DNA from: Chlorophyllum brunneum
Taxonomy: Eukaryota > Basidiomycota > Agaricomycetes > Agaricales > Agaricaceae
Assembly (NCBI GenBank): GCA_963576785.1
Contig: OY756149.1
Location: 2,046,001-2,110,000 of the forward strand
DNA: 64,000 nt
Reading direction: 5' to 3'
Below, piece after piece: positions 22,509 through 33,802 of this stretch. Positions within the stretch are counted from its first letter, which is position 1, and each line of letters begins with the position of its first letter. The notes beneath the pieces were generated by a model. It had not been told where the DNA came from, ran no database searches, and saw nothing but the letters and a program-made list of their open reading frames with translations. The position numbers and the translations under genes are program-made.

Positions 22509-24601
22509 ATGACAGCTGTAAACGACGTCGGAAATGGTACTCATTTTACCATTTCCTATCCTCCTTCCACTGCTTCTTCTCGTTCTGCTTCTCCTTCACC
22601 CAGTCTCGATCGCGACTCCCTCGCAACATCGAAACATAATGAAAAGAGGGACGGTGTGAGGGGGGAGAAAGGTGTGGAACACCCCATTCCAGGCCGAAAA
22701 CCTATGGATGTGTACGAAACGACGTTACCGTGGTGGCGAGCCGCTGTTCGAAGGTCGCTCGTAACAACCGTGTTGTGGGAGTCGGTGCTTCTATCCAAGA
22801 TGCAAGTACGTCGCGTTGTCTACAGTATTTCATGAGCAAAGTAAAATTGACAGCTCAAAATTAGGAGACGATACGAACACCATGGCTCGATACCTATTTC
22901 GTCTACACTTCTTCTCTTGGAACGCACACCTTTTTCATGACGGCTCTCCCAGCATGCTTCTTTTTCGGTTACGCCGAACTTGGAAGAGGGTGTGTGGCGA
23001 TTCATATTGTGGCTATATATGAGCTCAAAAACGTTTTTTTATCCAGTCTGTTGGTGGTTCTGTCCACAGGGGTATACTGTTCCTCTGTCATCAAGGATTT
23101 ATTTTGTTCACCACGACCGTTCTCTCCTCCCGTTACGCGACTGAGTAAGGGTATTCAAAAAATATACTATTGCTCTGTAATTCTAACCAAACGTCTAAGC
23201 GATGGGCTCTCACCATTTGGAATACGGTTTTCCCTCCACCCACTCAACCAACAGCGTTTCCATAGCCCTCTTCCTCTTCGCTCACGTCTACGACCTCGCA
23301 TATCCACCCTCATCCTCAACCTCTCCCTCCATCTCACCAACTTCTTTCATAGTTCTCACCGTCCTATTGGCATTTTACGCTTTTTCTATCGTCTTCGGGC
23401 GTTTATATACTGCAATGCACTCCTTCGTGGATTGCGCAATCGGTGTCATTTTAGGAACAGCAATCTGGCGGGTATCTAGTTCCTGGGATGGTATCCCCAT
23501 CACTTTTTCCCCTCCTGGTATATTTTCCTATCTTTTGCCGTCTATTTCGACGACAGATACAATTCCTTTCGGTCGTGGACTTGGAATGGATACTTGGATA
23601 TGGAGTTGGACTTCGAAAGGTGGATGGGAGGTTCCGTTGATCCTCGTACCGCTTTGTTTACTATTGGTCAATCAACATCCACAACCCGTGGATGATTGTC
23701 CATGTTTCGAAGACGCTATCGCATTCGCGAGTGTCATTTTTGGTACTCTGGTTGGAAGATGGGTTGTTTTGCATTCGGCTTTAGGTAGCCTCGTGGAAGG
23801 AGTGACTGTTATGCCTGGTAGCGGTTGGGTTTGGGATTCGGCTGCATCTGTATGGGTTCAAGTCGAACGAGGATGGGGTGATGTCCTCGTCTGGTGGAGT
23901 GGGGCTGCAGTCAAAATGACAATAGGTCAGTACCATCATCCTCCGCGTTTCCCCTGCAAAAAAAGTTGAAACGCCACACAAACAGGTATCCTAGTGATCT
24001 TTACCTGGCGTCTCCTAGCAAAATCCGCTCTTCACCTCATCCTCCCGCCAACTTTCCGTTTATTGGCACGTGCATTCCAACTACCTAACAGACGTTTCTA
24101 TACTCCAGCTACCGAGTACAAATCCGTCCCAAGTGAATTTGCGGTTACCAGTCAAGGATTGGGTGTGTTGCACCCGATTCCTAGTGTGATTGATTTACCG
24201 AGCAGTGCTGGGGTTGGAATTGATACGGGTGAGAGCGTGAGCGCGAGTGCTACAAAGGTTGGTGGAAGGGGAGAGTCTGGGGATGTGAAGTTACGGAATG
24301 TGAATGGTGGTTATGCGGTGAATGGGAGTAATGCTGGGGGTGGGAAGTTTGGTACGGGTGGGCAAGTGAAATTTGATGATGATGAAGAGGAGGTGAAGGG
24401 CGAATCGGTGAAGCATTATGATGCTGATGGTATGTCCTTACCCACCTTTACTCAAAGTTGACGAGTTTTTTGATCTGGGTTTTTTGGTTAGTCCTGACGA
24501 AGGTTATTGTATATGCTGGCATTGGGTTCCTCGCTGCTGAGCTTTTGCCGATAACCTTCGACCTGATGGGTCTAGGCGTCAAGTCTTGGGTTGAGATTTG
24601 A
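22509..24601 (+). CDS. LCB3: Sphingoid base-1-phosphate phosphatase, LCB3/SPP type (PAP2 fold), about 599 aa
   Basis: Six exons: 22509-22805, 22865-22989, 23047-23144, 23200-23925, 23986-24429 and 24492-24601. Introns are 55-62 nt. The three PAP2 phosphatase motifs are complete: C1 KDLFCSPRP (Lys157-Pro165), C2 PSTH (185-188) and C3 SIVFGRLYTAMHSFVD (236-251, with Arg241 and His247). These residues form the phospho-enzyme site that dephosphorylates dihydrosphingosine- or sphingosine-1-phosphate at the ER. Motif context (SPPVTRLTMGSHHLEYGFP) and the downstream NQHPQPVDDCPCFEDAIAF segment are specific to the yeast Lcb3/Ysr3 and animal SGPP branch. Several hydrophobic helices are visible, ending in VLTKVIVYAGIGFLAAELLP. 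A Gly/Ser-rich, acidic insert (about residues 470-560) is probably a cytosolic loop. Confidence 0.94.
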
Positions 24602-25395
24602 TTGTTACGTCGGATGATCTGTTTCACTCTTTATCTATATTCTTTGATAGGACAACTCGTTCTATTCGTTGCCTGGTTTTATCTCATATACCTGGATTTC
24701 TCTTCCATTTTCATTTTAATCTCCTGAGTTGACCAAACTCTTGATAGATATTTCGGGGTTATGCTCATCTATGGATCTACATGAATCTACATGCCCGATA
24801 GCAACCCCCTCCGATTCCGCTTTTTCGTAGGCGATCGCTACTGATCAAATTTATTTAGTGGACCAGGACATGTGAGACTTATGACGCTGAAACACACTGG
24901 TCAGAGTGACACACCACTGACCCGAGTGGTTCCGATGGTAATGCCGTGCGGCGGAAGATTGGAATTACAAACGCGAATATGGCTGAGTTTGTGTCTGAGT
25001 TTTATGGTGCTTTGCTTTGGCCGAGGATGGCATAAATGGAGATTTCGCGAGTGAGGATCTTTTACTTTCGGAAATTGATAAGTTCACTCTTCAATCAACA
25101 AAGAGTCTTGGTATATGTACCAGCTGACGCCCACCACTGTCGAGGTTTTTCCTCTCTGCAGCGCATGAGGTCCAGTAGCCGCCGACCCAAAAATAGATTC
25201 TTGTGTTCTCCCCATACGTTTTGTTGGTTCTCCTTTCTGTAGAGCGAGGCTGCACAAATGATGTCATGAAAATCCACCGATCGTTGAATGTAGTCTATTT
25301 TGAGTTGTATTTAAAGTACTTTGCGATGATTTTTACCCCCCGCCCCCTTAATTCAACGTCCTTGTTGGATTCACATTGTCACTTATCCTCACACA
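24602..25395. other. Intergenic, no gene recognised
   Basis: Between the phosphatase and the tail-anchored gene, both on plus. Only short unrelated frames are present. Confidence 0.45.
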
Positions 25396-26192
25396 ATGCC
25401 GGCTTTGGTTCGTCGTCTTTCCGTGAGGAGGAAGAGCGCCGTGGATAGTTCTGCGTTTGCGCCTTTAGTACGTCCATGGTTTCGAAAATGGTCGATTCAC
25501 AAGGGGGCTGACTCTTGTGAAAGTCGAACTCTGATGAACAACGTGTTCGTCGTTCGGTGTTCAGACGTACTGCTTCAGTCCCTGCATCCACTTTTAATGC
25601 CATCGTGAAGTCGACTACAAAGGGTGCTCGGAATCTCGCCAGCGTTCCCTCTAGGCGTAATTGTCGAGTATCCGATCTTTCATGCCAACCTCCCCGTATG
25701 ACGCCACCTTCCATCCTCAAAAATCCAGGAGCTCGCTTGACTGCGTTTCTTACTACGGTGTCATTCTGTCCCAGTGCTAGGGCGGTAATGTCCCATAGCG
25801 GCGATGAGTTCTATTATTCGCCTGCATGCGGAAGGTTTTCAGCGGCACTTACGCCTTGTGTAAGTGTCACGGCTATGTGTTCCGGGATGATGGGCGGGCT
25901 CGAGGGATACGATGTGTATTTCCCACCAGTGTTAGAGGAGACTGGGCAACGTCAGGGTTCACAAGTGACCGCTATGGCTGTCGCAGGTTCGCAGAAAGGG
26001 CCGTGGTGGTCCATGTTGACCGGGTGGTGGACTACTGGAGAGGGTTGGTCGTCTAGCGATGGGAGTGGGAAGATTGAGGAGATTAAAGGGAGAAGGAGTG
26101 TTTCACCATGGTTGACGATTTTTCAGATATTTACTATCATGTTTTTGACTGTGTTGTTGTACAGAAATTTGGAGAGTGCGTGGTGTCTCTAG
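25396..26192 (+). CDS. Small tail-anchored protein of unknown function, 246 aa
   Basis: Exon 1 (25396-25467) encodes a strongly basic N-terminus (MPALVRRLSVRRKSAV). A 56-nt intron (GTACGT donor, AAAG acceptor) leads to exon 2 (25524-26192) in frame. The middle is Ser/Arg-rich and reads PSILKNPGARLTAFLTTVSF, then a Gly/Trp-rich part (GPWWSMLTGWWTTGEG). One clear membrane helix (WLTIFQIFTIMFLTVLLY, about residues 219-236) lies nine residues from the C-terminus, so it could be a tail-anchored membrane protein. The basic N-terminus could also be read as a mitochondrial presequence, which would conflict with tail anchoring. Family not recognised. Confidence 0.65.
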
Positions 26193-28300
26193 GTTGGGTG
26201 CAGTGTGCAGGATTAGTATACTACCTGATGTCTAGTATCTCATTACTTGTTATTATCCCCCTCTATCCCACAATATAGTTCCTTTTCATCGCCACCCCCT
26301 ACGTCGATAAAGGGAATCACGAACATAAATGGAACATAAATGATCGATCGCGTCGGAGCTAGCTCGTTCGTCAACCCCGGATGGGAAAACATAAGCCTAC
26401 TCGGGGTACCAAGGTTTTCGACTCCCTGCCCCTTGCTCAAACCAATCCGAGGCGAGGGGTCATTGCTGCTACACGTGGCACAGCCATAGACGACGTGAAA
26501 GCCGGGATGTCTTTGGGTCGAGATGTACATTGCCACCTGGCAGGGACCGTGAAACAACGAGTCGGGATCTCGACCTGACCGTGAACATGTGGAAATCTGT
26601 CGCCTTCAGGTTTGCTCACGTCGTGCTCCTGATGCTTCTCCAGGCCTGTTGGCCCTAGATGGACATAAGAGGATTAAAATTTTCTCTTTGCGGAACCGAA
26701 ATATAGGTTTGGTTTGGGGTTATTCTTGAACTGGGTGCGGGCATCGTGCTATGGTAGCTTCTTGTGGGTAACAGCCATTAGAACGTGGTCGAGTTGCCGA
26801 GGGAAATCGCGGGGGACGGGAATATTGACCTCAATTGGCCGGAATCAAAATTGCAAAATGTACCTAGTTGATGGCGGAAAGACAAAGTCGCGTTCCGATT
26901 CGACCTTGTTGATAGATGTTGTGCCTCTTGTCGAATTTCCGCACCTTTCTCCAAAAGTCCTCGACATCAATTTGGCTTTATTGTCACGGGTCGGCCGAAG
27001 GACCGTCTCCACCTGCAGCCACCTGCCTCCACTTTGACTAGGCTGGTGTATTCTCGCAAGTCGACATGGCAGCAATCTGAAGGGCGAGCCGAAATTGACT
27101 TACAAATCGACGTTCTAACCAGTGGCTGTGGCGTGGGGTTTGTGATAACATAAGCATCCTGATTGGGAATCCACAAACGTGGTTATCACAATATCGCCTC
27201 CCAGTGGACCCCGTCCCCAGGTCTTCCCGATGACCTAAAACTACAAGGGATAGGTTTATTTCTGCTCAATGGCGCAAACTCAGCCGAACACCACTCGGTA
27301 CTTTTGGGCAACCTCTCAATATAACAATGGAACACCCTGACATGGCCTTTGCATAGCATCCTCTCGTCTTATTCGTGACATGTCGGGATGTCATCCGCCC
27401 AAATGGCTCAACGGAGCACCGGAATGCCATTTTCATCCGGAACTGAGGCGACACCTGGCGCATCAGGCACGACCCACGCGTCTGCATCAACGCATGCTAA
27501 AGGGGGGCTTGGCTCGGGGAGACTGACGCCTGAAGATGGAATCCGGATGACGAGATCCCGTAGGAATCACCAGTCAGGCTGGCTCGCCCCCGTTCGTCGC
27601 GAAGTTGATTTCTCAATTTAAATACGAAAACGGCAAGAAAGGGGCCAGATCGGTTGTCCCAGATCGGTTTTGTGGCTTGGAGTTCCCTTTTGCAGTGGTA
27701 AACGCTCACCAGTCGACCAATCGAGTCATCATTATTCGTAAAGGTGAGGTTCAAACTGGGCTCGAAAAATCTCGTACATCAACACATAATTTGGAACAGG
27801 GACGATCCCAAAACCGTACAGTGCCCCATGCACTGCTCCGTGCAAAAGTAGAATCATCGAGGCGAAACGCAGGGCCCCAACGGAGATACGCTTTTTATAT
27901 TAGTTCTTGGTATGGAACATCCCCCGGCATCTTTTCCACAAAGCGAATTGCCGAGTCCGGATTCTTCATTTTCCCTTCCACAATCATTCAGACCAGGACC
28001 CTCCTTTAACCTCGATCACTTGTACATATCACAAAAGCCAACCCGGCTTGTTAAACGTTAACCAGCCCCACCCTTTTCTCTGTTGACTGTTTTCCTATTT
28101 CTTCTCCCTCCTTGCTATCTGCCGCTTTCTCTCCCTTCCATCACTCGAGTGCCTTTCATCTTCTTCATTGCATCCATCCTTTCTTTGCTGTCAACATTTT
28201 TTAGGTTACATCAACTTTCTTCGGTCTTTCTCAACACGCTGACCGAGTCACCCGACTAGAAAAGCTCATATCTCTGTTTTCCATCTTGCCAAAGGATACG
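26193..28300. other. 2.1-kb intergenic, promoter side of the AT-hook gene
   Basis: No gene is supported. The last 230 bp are pyrimidine-rich and are listed separately. Overlapping short frames on both strands between 26243 and 27750 look like chance. Confidence 0.4.
28066..28285 (+). promoter_or_regulatory. CT-rich promoter/leader tract of the AT-hook gene
   Basis: Strong run of C/T blocks (for example TTTCTCTCCCTTCC) ending just before the ATG at 28301. Pyrimidine tracts on the coding strand are usual near transcription starts of filamentous fungi. Position and composition are the only evidence. Confidence 0.4.
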
Positions 28301-30197
28301 ATGGATAGAGAAAGGCGCTCGACAGCCGTCAACGTATCGTCCTCAGCCTCAGGTCATTCGCACACACCTAGTCTTTCTTCAGCCTCAGGTCAAGCGAGTC
28401 ACGACTTTACCCCACGAGGGGCGCCCCACCCGCATCAAACACAGCACCATCAGCCTCCGAGTCGGTCGGGTCTACAAACACGACATCCCACCCATCGTGA
28501 ATCGCAACATTATCCAAGGTCTGAACGTTGCATGTGTTCATCGTGCCATATCTCTGCAAAGCTGTTTCCGCGTACGGGCGATGGGCGGATCATGCTCCCG
28601 GCTGTAGCTGTGGTTCGACCCACATCTACTCATGCTTACGGACCTGCTAGCGGTTGTTATGTGGGAGAGGGCGGTGATCTGGTACAATATATGCTGGCGC
28701 CGAGTGATAGTCATTCGGGTGAGTTTGGTGTTTCATCCTTTCGGGCATGGAAGTAGTGAGTTGGACTGGTGTTGAGTTACTCAGGACATGGCAGGCCTAC
28801 GAATAGCACCACTGGGTCATACACGTCAGGTCCAAGCTCGATTCCAAACCTCCACGACCGAACCACTATGAGGTCGAATAGTGGCGTCCATGGGAGTGGT
28901 AATATGCAGGTTCGGTCGGGCACATCAGTGTCACTACAGCCTGAGTTCATCCACCATACGGGTTCAACCTCGGATACAAGAATGCCAACTTCTGGTACGT
29001 AAACATTCATTTGTTTGCCTTACCCTCTTCATGTCCCTTTTGGGCCCATAAGAACTGAATTCTGACACTCATCCTCGAATTGAGTTGAATGGACTTACCA
29101 CTAATTCGGACCCTTTGCTCTCTGCAGATCCTGTGCGGGAGCCAGAACAGGATGACAAAATCGATAGTGATGGAGATACGGAAATGAAAGTTCTTCATCC
29201 TACGTTGCTCATTGGCCCTGGAGTTGCTGGCGCTCGGACTGGTTCACAAACCAGTCCTCCCTCCTCTTCTCTTAACATTATCCCGCACCCAGAACATAGC
29301 CATTCGCGTCGAGGGACTCGTGATTACGGAAACGAGATGGATCAAGTATCTAATCGTCCGTCATCCAGTTCATATACAGGTCCACCTCTACCCCCTCATC
29401 CGGCAGTCATGCTACCGAGCCCACCCTCGATGACCAACCCGACATCTGGAAGGGGACGACCAAGGAAAGGGAAAGCAAAACCCACAGCTCCTACTGCGGA
29501 TGGTATATCAGATGGCTCCAACTCCGCAAGAAACTCGCCGAACTTTGTAATTCCACCTCCGGGTCCGAGTGTTTCTTCTCAACATCCGCACACCATATCG
29601 CATTCATCCTTTCCCCAAGCAGTAAACGTGGCGCCCAACGTGAATGCGACCACGGGTATGGCGGGGGATTCGGCAGTGCAAACACAGCAGGATCTAGCGC
29701 CTTGTAAACCGCGCAGGGGACGTCCCCCAAGGCATGAAGTCGTCCCTGGGATGGGTGAGTTTACGGTTTTTTTGTAAATGTAAATTTGTAATCTATTTTG
29801 TAACTCCCCGGTTTTGTTCTCGCTCGTTTGGTTTGAGTTTGACTTGTTTTATTGTGTGGTTCGTTTTTGGTTTGCGGTCTTTCTGGATGAATTTCGACGG
29901 ATGAGGAGAAAAGGGACGTTTGGGGCTTGGGACGACTGATGGTCATGGGATGGGGATGAAATGAATGACATGTGTATCGCGACAACGGCAGCTGATCTTG
30001 TGGACAGTTGTGACCCTGGACCTGAATATCAAGGTTCTGGGAGCGAACGACCTGTTTCATTGAGAGCTCAGGCGACACTAAGTACCAGTCAACACCCAGG
30101 CGACGTAATCCTTACGATATCGAGAAAAAACGTATACCCCGACGAACCACTCCCCATCATGTCTCCACATCACGAACAGGCTTATAATACCATTTAA
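28301..30197 (+). CDS. AT-hook DNA-binding protein, about 486 aa
   Basis: Exons 28301-28718, 28785-28994, 29128-29754 and 29992-30197. Introns are 66, 133 and 237 nt, with GTGAGT/GTACGT donors. Two AT-hook cores are visible, SGRGRPRKGKAKP (about residues 316-328) and KPRRGRPPRHE (403-413); such motifs bind the minor groove of AT-rich DNA. The rest is disordered: Ser/His/Pro-rich N-terminus, an acidic DSDGDTEM patch, and Pro-rich linkers. Joining exon 4 keeps the frame (GM|ADLVDSCDPGPEYQ) and adds 68 residues. If intron 3 is not removed, translation stops at 29777, seven residues past the junction. The last intron is long for this genome and might hide a further exon. Probably a nuclear chromatin or transcription regulator; targets unknown. 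Confidence 0.75.
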
Positions 30198-33100
30198 CCG
30201 ACGACAGACACGTACTTACCCACCTATCAATATGCTACCTGGCACTGCTCAGGATAACAACCAATCCACGAGACATCTGTCGAATTTTCTATAACATGTG
30301 TCATCTCTTCCGCTTGATCATTTAACGCGTGTTAGAACTCGACACCTTTGAACGGCCCTATGTCTATCTATCTATGTATCTTTGGAGTAACTTGATGACC
30401 CTGCTGATCATTTCCGAAAAGAGGTGTGTTGGTTAGATAACTGGGTTAGGTGATTGCGTTGACAGAAGGATTTGTAGGTAATGCGATACAGCATTTGGAA
30501 CCCCGTCATCAGCTGTAATACGAAGGGGATGGTCACACTGAGGTCTAAGGGACCCGCTTCGTATGACACCGCAGCAGTGGCGTTGGGTAAAAAAAACTCG
30601 CGTGTGTGTGGGTCATTGTTACATTGTTAAACTTGGAATTTGACCCTTTCTGACGATTAGGTTATTACGAAACACGCAGCAAAGGCGGACACAGCGCCGG
30701 ACACCTGCCATTTCGGATTCTGCCCACGTTTCTTGTGATTATTTTCGTCTTTTTGAATGGAAAATGTCTCATGATGGGGACCGTCCCTGGTCTTGTCCAT
30801 CCATGTTGCCTTATCAAAAAAAATGAGTGGGGTCGGTGTCGTCGTACTAAGCAGGAATTTAGCTTGATTCTATGAAGGCCAAGATCACGAGTGAGTTCGG
30901 GAAAGTGTTGTGAGTCGTGGTCACCTCAATAGATATGAAGAGCGCTTTGACCTCTTCATGCCAAGCGTTCTCGGGACTCTCCCTACCATTTTGGTCTTTG
31001 ATTTTATTTTCGCGGCCGCCGGTGGTGGTGTGGTATGTAATATTATATTGCGTATCGGACAGGTGTGGAGGTTTTTGGGCCGCGGACGAAGAGAGGTTTT
31101 GGTGTTGAGAAGGTCAATTTACAGGGATATGTTGAGAGAGAGAAGACGAAGTGTCGTGCCAAGGACAAGAGCTTTTGTTATCCTTGGCTTCTTTTTTTCT
31201 CTCTTTTCTGATATTATGTTGGCTCGTTTTGGTGGTTGACGTGGTTCGTGGTTTACGGGTTGGAGGGAGACTTGGTAAATCCTGGGCTTCGGTGGTGAGG
31301 GCTGGTTTTTGGTGTGAATCACATCGCGTGGCTATTGCACACGGATGCAGAGCCATGGGTTGGGAGAGTGATGATGATCTGTTTAGTAGATCATATGTTA
31401 CTACTAGGTTTGGTTAGTCCTGGACATTCACCAAGAGGTTTACTCGGCTTTCATTAGCCTTCGTGGATGATAACGCAGTCAATAACCTGGTTCGTGATTC
31501 TGCTATCAATCAAATTCTCACCACTGGCTGCGCGCGGCTTAACAGGTCGTTTCACCTTCGGATGTTTATGTTATATTCTCAGCCCTATTCATTTCGTATT
31601 TGATTTTCACAGGTCAATCATTTTGGAAAATGGGTAGGTTTTTATTTAATTATTATATCATATTATAGGTTTGACCGTGGTCCGTATATAATTGATTTGT
31701 GACTTTTTGAGGCACTGCAACGTGGACTTCCCGACATACACCGCGGAATGTTATGGTATTTGCAATTGCATTGGTGGTAAACATCAGATCTGTCGCATCA
31801 TTTGTTATTGACTGCGGGGAAATTGTGACTGGAGTAATGGTCAATGCTATTCTTTGACATTTCGTTCAGGGATTGCGTTATCGAATCACACGGCTCTGAG
31901 ACCCGGCTTTTTGACGAAATGACCAAGATTGTGATGTTATTGTTACGTGGTTTCGGGAAATGAGTTGAACGCCATTGATGGTAGTTAGTACCACAGCCAC
32001 ATGCCATGTTGGTGAGCTTCAAGGGGCTGCTCACCACGTGATAAGATGTCGAGATGGTCATTATATACCAAGAGGACGTGTAGAAGTAGAAGTAGAAACT
32101 GGGGGTGGGGGTGGGGTGAAAGAAATGAAACAAGATTCTCTTGTCGTTGCCCTTTGAAAGATGCAAGGGAAACCTTATCGTGCCGGTGACCATTAACAAA
32201 AGTGGCATCTGGGCGTTCCTTCGTATTCCCAACTGGGAAGTTGATTTCTCATTTTTGTCAAGCCCTGACGATCCCCTTCTACCCCGGCCCGTTCCTTTCT
32301 CTTGTCAAGAGTTTGGCGCAAATTCCGTTTTCGGTTGGGCGGACGTTACCGGCTTGCAAAGGTTTTGCGGGTCGATTCTTGTAAACATGAACACCAGGAC
32401 CCTGGACCTTGGTTACATCGCCAAATTAGGGGTTCTGGGTTGTTCTACATACCTTTGTCCTGGACTTTAGGTTTAGTGTCCGGAGAAATTCCGACCTACG
32501 CTCCCCCCGGAAATCGCCAAACCCGCAAGACGAGGTTTGTAGTGTCTTTTGAGTAGGTTATAATATTTAATCTTTCTCGTACCACGTGACTTGGCTGGTG
32601 CGGCTCCCTAATGGCATGGCGGGAATTTGGACTGTGAAATCCATACATTCGAATCCACATGTGCAAATTTGCACCAGGTGGCCGGGAGTGGCCCAACTCA
32701 TGTGTGGATGAGGTCAAATCCGCACCAGATCCACACTGTTACGGTGAACAGTTGAATACAAGCAATCGACACCAATATTCGGAAACCCTGAAGAAATATA
32801 CTAAAAAAATTAATGGGCGGGTAAACTTACACAAGGAATCATAGTCAAGTGTGCGTTATGCGGTACAAGTGAGAAGATAGAAATGCACGACCTGAGAAAG
32901 GCTGCCGACGTCTGAACGTTCTACTATTTATATTACAATAAAGTAACCAACACGATATCGATTCGCGTCAAATCCACAGGCAAATTCGCAGTTCGTCCAC
33001 TGTGCAAATTTGCTGGTGTATTTCGTGTGTATCTCGCTGTGGATTTCAATATTAGCTATCTTCTATTGATGTAGTATACAAGTACGAAAGTGAAGTTGGG

Positions 33101-33802
33101 AAGATCGGCATGTGGTTCATTATTCAACCATGCCAAGGGATCGCGTTCAGGTTGCTCGTTGAAGGCTGTTGTGTGACTAATTCCCCTCCTTGTCTTTACC
33201 ATCTGATAATATCGACGTTAGGCCTACTGCTCGTGTGAAGGTCGCATGTGTGGATTTGACCCGCCGAACCAAATCCATGCCAATCTAGCTCCGAGTCAAG
33301 GAATTGTGAAGAGGCAGAGACTGTTGGAATAGGCAAGGCTTACAACTGCATGCATACTGGAGAAATTGCAGTGCAGATTTTGAGTATTTGTTAGATTAGG
33401 GGGTATGTCTTGTCAGTCGGGATTTGGGGCCAGTAAAAATTCCCAAGTGGATGCGGCAGGAAGGGAATAGGTGTTGATTTCGGTATAGGGTATGCCCGCC
33501 AACATACCATGTAACAGGTTACGTGTGTTTGTATTATATCCAAGGCTAACGGTGAGAAAACAAAACAGAGGTGGAGGTGAGGAGGTTCCATGGTTTGTTA
33601 TTTAAATATTTAGTCTGACACGGAACCAGAGAAGGAGTATCGGGTCGGGGTAGAGAATGGCCGGAGAGGACGGAGGGTAGGTAATGGGAGGTGGCTGTGC
33701 GGGGAAGAGTGTGGAAGGAGGCCACGCAAGCCAGCGGCTGATGCTTATGTAAGGGAGTTGTGAAAGTAGCGGGACTTGGATTTTGGCGGAGAGACAACGA
33801 CC
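30198..33802. other. 3.6-kb intergenic upstream of the bZIP gene
   Basis: No gene is supported. Open frames at 30910-31239 and 32141-32470 lack domains and strong coding character. The part 32640-33290 carries several related words (GTGCAAATTTGC, GTGGATTTGAC and complements), possibly a decayed repeat. Confidence 0.4.
32661..32674. repeat. Perfect 14-bp palindrome GTGCAAATTTGCAC
   Basis: Exact self-complementary sequence. A near copy (TGTGCAAATTTGC) recurs at 33001-33013, and related words lie between. It could be a protein-binding dyad or a remnant of a small inverted-repeat element. Confidence 0.5.
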
